Positions 42,665-47,706 of a DNA stretch of 47,706 nucleotides are shown one piece after another. Position 1 is the stretch's first letter, and every line of letters begins with the position of its first letter. This DNA is from Rhodospirillaceae bacterium LM-1 (GTDB lineage Bacteria > Pseudomonadota > Alphaproteobacteria > Rhodospirillales > WMHbin7), in NCBI GenBank assembly GCA_902725215.1, contig CACUVI010000030.1, positions 183,445 to 231,150 on the forward strand. Reading direction: 5' to 3'. The translations under genes were made by a program, and so were the position numbers. The notes under the pieces are model-generated. The model had not been told where the DNA came from. It saw only the letters and a list, made by a program, of their open reading frames with translations, and ran no database searches.

Positions 42665-43057
42665 GTGGCTGATCAAAACAAAGAAGCGGCCATGTCCATC
42701 ATCAAGGACATCATCGTCAGGGCCTCGGAGGCATCGAAGGTGGCCCGTTCCCTGGAAGCCGAGACAAGGCAGCCGCCGCCCTTGGTGGTGGCGCTGGATA
42801 ATCCGCAGAGTGCCGCGCCCGTTCAGGCGGCCAGGCCGAATCCGCCACCGCCACCTCCTCCTCCCGCAGCCAAGCCCTCTGCGCCACCGGCTTCACCGCC
42901 GCCCAAGCCCGCCCCGCCAGCCGCCCCTGCGCTTGCGAAGGCCGAACCCGAAGTGGTAAAGGAAATTCCCGAACCACCCAAGGAAGCTGTCAAATCCGCC
43001 TCGCAAAGCGATGTGCTGGCCATGATCGCCCGCTCAGCCCCCAAGAAGCCGAAATAG
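42665..43057 (+). CDS. Small Pro-rich protein with C-terminal SQSDVL motif
   Basis: 130 residues from the GTG at 42665, seven bases after GGAGGG; an earlier in-frame GTG at 42650 overlaps that site. A short helix (KEAAMSIIKDIIVRASEASKVARSLEAE, split here for length: residues ~5-32) leads into an extended Pro/Ala linker including eight consecutive Pro, then EVVKEIPEPPKEAVKS and the end SQSDVLAMIARSAPKKPK. The same SQ-D-(I/V)L pattern ends the hemerythrin at 39718-40779. It looks like a flexible connector between two short binding motifs. No known family recognised. Confidence 0.75.
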   Translation: MADQNKEAAMSIIKDIIVRASEASKVARSLEAETRQPPPLVVALDNPQSAAPVQAARPNPPPPPPPPAAKPSAPPASPPPKPAPPAAPALAKAEPEVVKEIPEPPKEAVKSASQSDVLAMIARSAPKKPK

Positions 43058-43111
43058 CGTGACCATGACCAGCCCTTTGACAATCCATGTTGAATTCCCA
43101 AAGGATCGGCC

Positions 43112-43525
43112 ATGATCACGGCGCTTTTCGCAGGCCTGCTTTTGCTGGCGCTGGGAATTCTGGCCAAGGGCTTCTTTGCCCATTTGATGGTCCTGCTGGT
43201 CGCCTGGCTGGCCAAGAACGGCTTGTTGTTGGGCTTGTTGAAAACGCGGGTTGGGCGTCGTATGGTTCGCAATGTCCGCCTGAAAGCCTATTCCCATGCC
43301 GGGCAGGGAGAAAAACGCCGGAAAATTTACCGGGTTTTCAAGTTGGTGGAGCATTTGGAAGACAAAGCCATGCGAGCGGTTTCTAAAATACGCATAGCCA
43401 GCGCTGCTGCCTTTGGCGTCAAAAAACGCCCTGTTGCCGCGCCGTCGGCGCAAGGTGTCAGGCCGGGGGTCGCCAGCAAAGAAACGTCGGGGAAAAGACG
43501 CCCGGTTCGGGTGTCGGAACATTAG
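43112..43525 (+). CDS. Small membrane protein, unknown function
   Basis: 137 residues. The first ~45 are strongly hydrophobic with a His-containing break (ALFAGLLLLALGILAKGFF, then HLMVLLVAWLAKNGLLLGLL), suggesting two membrane helices or a hairpin. The rest is very basic and probably cytoplasmic (VGRRMVRNVRLKAY, then GKRRPVRVSEH). The gene starts after AGGATCGGCC and ends two bases before the next gene, inside the hemerythrin run. It could anchor that group at the membrane. I recognise no family. Confidence 0.72.
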   Translation: MITALFAGLLLLALGILAKGFFAHLMVLLVAWLAKNGLLLGLLKTRVGRRMVRNVRLKAYSHAGQGEKRRKIYRVFKLVEHLEDKAMRAVSKIRIASAAAFGVKKRPVAAPSAQGVRPGVASKETSGKRRPVRVSEH

Positions 43526-43527
43526 GA

Positions 43528-44070
43528 ATGAACATGACAGATCAAGCCTGCCCCGTCGAATGGACGCCCGACCTATCGGTCGGGATCGAAGCCATCGACG
43601 ATGACCATAAAACCTTTTTCGTCGTGGTGGACCTTATGCAGAGCGCCATTCGGGAAAATCCCCAGAATTTGGAGGCAATCCTAAGATCCTCGATCACCAT
43701 CTTGCAAGAATATGTCAACGGGCATTTTCTGCGCGAGGAACGCGCCATGGAAGCGGCGGGCTATGCCAAGCTTGAGGAACATCGCGCCCTGCACGAAGAA
43801 TTCAAGGCAAAGGCCCAGCAGATCATCGAGACTTTCAATAAAATTACGGACCATGACGAGCAGAATAAAGTCGCACAGAAACTGGCGGAAGTTGTCCATA
43901 GCTGGATTTGCGATCACATCGCCAAGGTCGATATGGCCTACAAGGATTCTCTGAAGGCCGAGCATGTCGATTCCCGGCCTTTGGCTTTTCTTTCCCAAGA
44001 GGCCGACGAGGGTGGGGACGATAATGATTTCGATCTGCTGAGCATGATCCCGGAAGACGGCCCGCACTGA
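43528..44070 (+). CDS. Bacteriohemerythrin 4 with RPLAFL tail
   Basis: 180 residues starting two bases after the preceding gene (ATG at 43528, another at 43534). Full di-iron ligand set: DDDH, HFLRE, HRALH, HIAKVD. The C-terminal extension VDSRPLAFLSQEADEGG matches hemerythrin 3, and the very end NDFDLLSMIPEDGPH echoes the D-(I/V/L)L-MI pattern of the two SQ-D-L tails nearby. Hemerythrins 3 and 4 look like a duplication. It is followed after 57 bases by the last receiver-like protein of the run. Confidence 0.9.
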   Translation: MNMTDQACPVEWTPDLSVGIEAIDDDHKTFFVVVDLMQSAIRENPQNLEAILRSSITILQEYVNGHFLREERAMEAAGYAKLEEHRALHEEFKAKAQQIIETFNKITDHDEQNKVAQKLAEVVHSWICDHIAKVDMAYKDSLKAEHVDSRPLAFLSQEADEGGDDNDFDLLSMIPEDGPH

Positions 44071-44127
44071 TGGCTTCTCAGCCTCGGACATGTCGGGCAA
44101 GACTGGTTGCTGAAAAAGGGAGAGCAG

Positions 44128-44928
44128 GTGTTTAATATCCTTTCCGCAGAATATTGCATGGTGCTTGATCCAAATCCGCATTATCAGCGCTTGGTCAGGG
44201 AAATCCTGCGTTTCGGCGGCCCCAAGAATCTCGAGATCGAATTTGCTGTTGATGTTGATCATGGCTTGCGCCTGCTGTGCGAAAGATCGATGCACTTCAT
44301 CGTCATGGAGACCACGCTGCCGCTTAAGGTGTCGCTTGATTTCTTGATGAAGATTCGCAAGGGCAGGTCGAAGTGGAATTTCGACATTTCGCTGCCCATC
44401 ATCGGCTATGCCGATGCTTTCACGCCGCAAGAGATTTATCGGCTGCGCGATGCAGGCATTAGCGAATTGATGATCAGGCCGCTTTCCGCAGCCACTTTTT
44501 TCAAATGTTTGAGATCCGCTTCCAGCCGCAAATTCATCGAGACTTCAGGCTATTGTGGGCCGGATCGCAGGCGACGGCTGGTTTTGAATTACGCCAACAA
44601 AAGGCGGGCGGACGACAAGGCGGCAGAGCTGGCAGAGGCGGCCAAGGCGGAAGCGGCGCGCAAACAGGCCGAAGCCGATGCCGAGGCAGCCCTTCAGGCG
44701 ACGGCCAGGGCCGAGCAAGAGAAGGCCCGCAAGCAAGAAGCCCAGGCCGAAGCGGCACGCAAGAAGGCGGAAGCCGAGGCCGAAGCAGAGGCGGCCCGCA
44801 AGAAGGCGGAAGCCGAAGCAGAGGCGGCTCGCAAGAAGGCGGAGGCCGAGGCCGCATCGGCCAAGGTCGATCTTTCCGCCATGACGCAAGAAGAGCTTGC
44901 CCGGCATTTGCGCAGTCAGAAGAAATAG
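44128..44928 (+). CDS. Receiver-like protein with Glu in place of Asp and a charged coiled-coil tail
   Basis: 266 residues from the GTG at 44128, preceded by AGGGAGAG. The receiver-like domain (about 8-130) has IVMETTLPL where phospho-acceptor Asp is expected, so the site is Glu, which mimics phosphorylation in some receivers. RKFIETSGYCGPDRR is the GPxRR tail motif shared with two other receiver proteins. The C-terminal ~90 residues are a Glu/Ala/Lys/Arg coiled coil made of repeated ARKKAEAEAEA units, ending SAMTQEELARHLRSQKK. Likely a constitutively active or scaffolding protein rather than a phospho-switch. Confidence 0.83.
   Translation: MFNILSAEYCMVLDPNPHYQRLVREILRFGGPKNLEIEFAVDVDHGLRLLCERSMHFIVMETTLPLKVSLDFLMKIRKGRSKWNFDISLPIIGYADAFTPQEIYRLRDAGISELMIRPLSAATFFKCLRSASSRKFIETSGYCGPDRRRRLVLNYANKRRADDKAAELAEAAKAEAARKQAEADAEAALQATARAEQEKARKQEAQAEAARKKAEAEAEAEAARKKAEAEAEAARKKAEAEAASAKVDLSAMTQEELARHLRSQKK
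44750..44862 (+). repeat. In-frame coding repeat (ARKKAEAEAEA)
   Basis: GGCGGAAGCCGA-type units with CGCAAGAAGGC recur three to four times at about 36- and 30-base intervals within the coiled-coil tail of the receiver-like gene. The copy number is likely to vary by slippage or recombination. Confidence 0.7.
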
Positions 44929-44955
44929 GGGGCAAGTCTTACCCCCGGTCGGCCC

Positions 44956-45291
44956 CTAAGACGACGGGCTTGCCGCCGAAAGCGCTTCCAACATGGCCAG
45001 CCGGTCCTTCAGCGATGCGCGCTCGAAGGCGGCCTGGGCAGAAGTCTTGGGTTGCGGTGAGACGCGCGATGGGTCCTGGCTGGAGAAAACTTCCGGGGGT
45101 GGGGCGTTTTTCTTGCGCCGCTCTTTCAGTTTTCCGAAAGCTTCGAACAAATGGCGGACCAAGGCCTCCTGCTCACGCAACGAGCAGACCACCGTCTCCG
45201 GGAGCTTCCTTTTGGAAGCCCCGCTTGCCTTGCCGACAGGCGACTTCTTTGCAGCCTTCGGCTTCCCGGCAGCTTCGATGCGTTTGGCCAT
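44956..45291 (-). CDS. Small basic hypothetical protein
   Basis: 111 residues. A Lys/Ala-rich N-terminus (about 1-28), a helix REQEALVRHLFEAFGKLKERRKK (split at residue ~40-62) and a final helix SLKDRLAMLEAL. No family recognised. The helix plus basic start could bind nucleic acid or membrane. It converges on the receiver-like gene with 27 bases between. The start at 45291 has only weak AAGAA upstream. Real coding is likely but not certain. Confidence 0.6.
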   Translation of the reverse strand: MAKRIEAAGKPKAAKKSPVGKASGASKRKLPETVVCSLREQEALVRHLFEAFGKLKERRKKNAPPPEVFSSQDPSRVSPQPKTSAQAAFERASLKDRLAMLEALSAASPSS

Positions 45292-45565
45292 TTCTTGGCT
45301 CGATCCGTTGCGACAGACCTTTAAATCCTAGCACAGCACACAAAAAAATCCAGCGAATCCAAAGGGAAGGCAGCTCCACAAGCCCTGGCGGGAACAAGCG
45401 GGTGACAGCCCATAGATGTTGAAAAGAGGTGCCTGAATCGGCAGCGGCCCAGCCAGCGACGACAGGGGGCGCCTGGAGCCAAGGGATAGTTGCAAATGAG
45501 AATAGCTGTCAATATTATCTGGGGGACATATCCAATGCATGGGGCTTTGACCGGGAGTTTTGGCA

Positions 45566-46192
45566 ATGGCCAGTTGCTGCGAAAATAAAAGCTGCGAGAT
45601 TACCGCCTTGAAGGCCAGGCATGGGCGCGTTCTTTGGGCCGTCCTGGCCATTAATGCCACGATGTTCTTCGTGGAAGTAACGGCGGGTATTTTGGCCAGT
45701 TCAACCTCGTTGCTGGCGGATTCGCTCGATATGTTGGGCGATTCCCTGGTTTACGGCTTCAGCCTGTTCGTGCTGTCGCGCTCGGAACATTGGCAAGCCG
45801 TCGCAGCCCTTGGCAAAGGCATCTTCATGCTTTTGTTCGGGCTTGGCGTCCTGGGGGAAGCCATTTACAAGATTCTCAATCCGGTGATGCCAGGTGCGGA
45901 GACGATGGGGATCGTGGGCGGCCTGGCCCTGGCGGCCAATCTGGTCTGTTTCTATCTTCTCTACAGCCACCGCGAAGACAATTTGAATATGAGCTCCACC
46001 TGGCTTTGCTCCAGGAACGACCTGATCGCTAATTCCGCCGTTTTGCTGGCTGCCTTTGGCGGCTATGCTCTTACCTCGCGCTGGCCTGACATCATCGTCG
46101 GCGGATTGATTGCCTGTCTCTTTCTAAACTCGTCGTTTGGCGTACTCGGGCGCTCTGTTCAAGCGGTGCGCCAGCAGGCAAAACCCGCATAA
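45566..46192 (+). CDS. Small CDF-family cation transporter without C-terminal domain
   Basis: 208 residues from the ATG at 45566, eight bases after GGGAG; a TTG two codons upstream is less likely. The N-terminus MASCCENKSC is a Cys cluster. Six membrane helices follow, with STSLLADSLDMLGD in helix 2 (Asp/Asp site) and WLCSRNDLIANS in helix 5 (Cys/Asp). It ends right after helix 6, so the cytoplasmic metal-sensing domain of MamB and MamM is absent. This layout is known from a short CDF branch that probably exports Zn2+ or similar ions. Role in magnetosomes is not indicated; a preceding 270-base gap (45292-45565) holds no gene. Confidence 0.85.
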   Translation: MASCCENKSCEITALKARHGRVLWAVLAINATMFFVEVTAGILASSTSLLADSLDMLGDSLVYGFSLFVLSRSEHWQAVAALGKGIFMLLFGLGVLGEAIYKILNPVMPGAETMGIVGGLALAANLVCFYLLYSHREDNLNMSSTWLCSRNDLIANSAVLLAAFGGYALTSRWPDIIVGGLIACLFLNSSFGVLGRSVQAVRQQAKPA

Positions 46193-46263
46193 TGACATTG
46201 CTCAGCCCGCGTTCAAGTTGGACGCTATAGTTTAGCGTCAATAATGCGGAACTGAGCAGGGGT

Positions 46264-47382
46264 ATGAGCGGCGACGACATCAAGATTCAGGTTTGGGATC
46301 CGTTCATCCGCTTCTTTCATTGGCTGAGCGTTCTGGGCGTGCTCATTGCCGCGGGGACGGGATTCCTGCTTTCCGATTCCTGGCTGGGTTTTCATGTCGC
46401 TGTGGGCTGCGCCCTCGCCGCCTTGCTGACGGCCCGAATTTTCTGGGGCTATGTCGGTTCGCAATACGGGCTGTTTTCCAACTTTCCTCTGCGCCGTCAA
46501 GAAATTTTGCATCACCTGCTGGACCTGATGCTGCTGCGCCCGCGACACTATCTGGGCCATACGCCGCTGGGATCGGTGATGGTGGTGAGCTTGATGACGG
46601 TTATGGCATTCGTGATCGTGACCGGCATCCTCGCCGTCAGCGGGGAGGAAAAGCAAGGCCCCCTGGCCGGAGCAATTCCTTATCTGGTCGGGCATCATGC
46701 CAAGCTTCTGCACAGCCTGTCCACCCTTGCCCTGCTGGCGCTTGCCGCCCTTCATGTGGCTGGGGTTCTGGCGGAAAGTCTGCTAACCCGGCAGAACCTG
46801 CCCAAGGCCATGATCGACGGCAAAAAGGATGCGGCCTTTCACATTCCCTATGCCGCAAGGCGATCCTGGGGCCAGGCCGCCAAACGATTGGGCCAGGCCG
46901 CGATTCTGGGGCTTGCCACTGCTTTCTTGGCACTGTTGCTGCCAGCGCCTCCCACGGCCATGCTAACGCCCGGCTATGTGCGCCTTTGCGGCAGTTGTCA
47001 CGATCCCTTTCATCCAAGCCTGCTATCCAGGGCGGCCTGGCAGGCCATTGCCGGTAATCTGCCTGTTCATTTTGGAAAGCGTCTGGCGCTTAGTCCTGAC
47101 GAGTTGGGTGAGATCATGGGCTGGCTGTCGGCCCATGCCGCCGAGACGGCCAGCACCGAGCCAGCCTTTGCCATCGGCAGCGTTTCGACGCCACAGACGC
47201 CCAGGATCACAGCGACGCCATTCTGGAAAACGAAACATCAAGCCATCGGCGATGCCGACTTCCTCGCTGCCGGGGGCTCGTTGCGCTGCTCGGGCTGCCA
47301 TGCCGATGCGGCAAGCGGCGCCTTTGCGGATCAGGCCATAGAAAGCAGGCCGGGGCTTCCCCGCGCTCAGAGCGCCTTCTGA
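46264..47382 (+). CDS. Cytochrome b561-type membrane protein fused to a dihaem c domain
   Basis: 372 residues. The N-terminal part (to ~185) has four membrane helices of the Ni/Fe-hydrogenase b-type cytochrome family, starting KIQVWDPFIRFFHWLSVLG with the usual His, and further His in HHAKLLHSL and LHVAGVL. A fifth helix (about 215-232) precedes a periplasmic part with CGSCH (~243-247) and CSGCH (~341-345). This cytochrome b plus DHC-like fusion transfers electrons from the membrane pool to periplasmic acceptors. It follows the CDF gene by 71 bases and ends two bases before the next, convergent frame. Link to magnetosome haem proteins is possible but unproven. Confidence 0.87.
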   Translation: MSGDDIKIQVWDPFIRFFHWLSVLGVLIAAGTGFLLSDSWLGFHVAVGCALAALLTARIFWGYVGSQYGLFSNFPLRRQEILHHLLDLMLLRPRHYLGHTPLGSVMVVSLMTVMAFVIVTGILAVSGEEKQGPLAGAIPYLVGHHAKLLHSLSTLALLALAALHVAGVLAESLLTRQNLPKAMIDGKKDAAFHIPYAARRSWGQAAKRLGQAAILGLATAFLALLLPAPPTAMLTPGYVRLCGSCHDPFHPSLLSRAAWQAIAGNLPVHFGKRLALSPDELGEIMGWLSAHAAETASTEPAFAIGSVSTPQTPRITATPFWKTKHQAIGDADFLAAGGSLRCSGCHADAASGAFADQAIESRPGLPRAQSAF

Positions 47383-47384
47383 TT

Positions 47385-47705
47385 TCAGCCATCCTCTGCG
47401 GCCAGAAGGCGCGCCAGGATTTCTGCCAGCTCAACCGGATCAAGTGGCTTGTCGATGCAGGCATCGGCCAGCCCGGATTCCATCTCTGGAAAAGGAGAGC
47501 CCGACATCAGAACGGTTTTGATGCCGGGCTGGGTTGACTTGATCTGTCGGATGACGTCAGGCCCGTTCATGTCGAGCATCGCCACGTCTCACAAGGCCAG
47601 ATTGGGCCGGTTCACCGGCACGGCGCTCATGCCAAGCTGCTTTGCTGCCAGCAAGCGTCCGCGGCCAGCGATCAGGATGGATGCCCTGGCCGTCGGCGAG
47701 AATAG
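47385..47705 (-). pseudogene. Broken receiver-domain gene at the right edge
   Basis: On the minus strand a receiver-like frame reads IKTVLMSGSPFPEMESG and CIDKPLDPVELAEIL, with the phospho-acceptor region DVAMLDMNGPDVIRQI. An in-frame TGA at 47590-47592 falls just before this segment (the reading is NLAL-stop-DVAML). Upstream the frame stays open to the edge but the first part of the receiver is shorter than normal and lacks an acidic pair. Either a pseudogene or a sequencing error changing one base; the piece to the right of the window would decide. Confidence 0.5.
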
Positions 47706-47706
47706 G

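Noticed and set aside
45566-46192. MamV identity for the small CDF transporter
   Set aside because: It lacks the cytoplasmic C-terminal domain expected of MamB, MamM and MamV and has the N-terminal Cys cluster of a separate short CDF branch.
1-47706. CRISPR arrays, tRNA or rRNA genes, insertion sequences
   Set aside because: No regularly spaced repeats with unique spacers, no rRNA-like or cloverleaf sequence, and no transposase or integrase motif in any frame that I read.

Overview
The window carries a nearly complete magnetosome gene island from a magnetotactic alphaproteobacterium of the Magnetospirillum type (Rhodospirillales). This rests on recognisable Mms6, MmsF, MamC, MamD and MamF, a full mamHIEJKLMNOPAQRBST run, and a MamJ-type protein, which is characteristic of Magnetospirillum relatives. 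I see no insertion sequence, transposase, integrase, tRNA, rRNA or CRISPR array. The mamXY operon (mamX, mamY, mamZ, ftsZ-like) and mamU are not in the window.

Left flank (1-5274): the end of a degenerate nucleotide-cyclase-like protein with Pro/Ala repeats, a decayed gene, a coiled-coil membrane protein, and a tight vWA / PP2C phosphatase / protein kinase triad of the TerY-P type. Then 5287-8770 (minus strand) is the mms6 operon in the order mms6-mmsF-mms36-mms48. From 9149 to 11085 (plus) lie a bacteriohemerythrin, a PAS protein and a response regulator. mamC stands alone on the minus strand. A DUF445 membrane protein follows, then a very large hybrid sensor kinase whose catalytic residues are lost, then feoA-feoB-FeoB-associated Cys-rich protein on the minus strand.

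Core (19654-36190, plus): a 406-residue MamJ-like protein, then mamH, I, E, J, K, L, M, N, O, P, A, Q, R, B, S, T with many ATGA/GTGA start-stop overlaps. The set covers membrane invagination and sorting (I, L, Q, B), iron transport (B, M, H, N), redox control by magnetochrome haem domains (E, P, T), proteolysis and nucleation (E, O), TPR scaffolding (A) and chain alignment (J, K). The operon ends in a strong hairpin, facing a fur gene that has a 13-base C tract at its start.

Right part (36937-39721, plus): a mamGFD-like operon with an Mms6 paralogue, mamF, a small Cys-containing protein sharing a motif with MamJ, mamD and a third MamF/MmsF paralogue. Region 39718-44928 is a dense hemerythrin / receiver-domain cluster: three hemerythrins, two receiver proteins lacking the phospho-acceptor Asp, a Pro-rich adaptor-like protein and a small membrane protein. 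Several share tails and an unnamed helical domain. Together with the hemerythrin-PAS-receiver set at 9149-11085 this is the best candidate here for an undescribed system, perhaps linking oxygen sensing to magneto-aerotaxis or to magnetosome redox control. The window ends with a small CDF transporter, a cytochrome b / dihaem c fusion and a broken receiver-domain gene.
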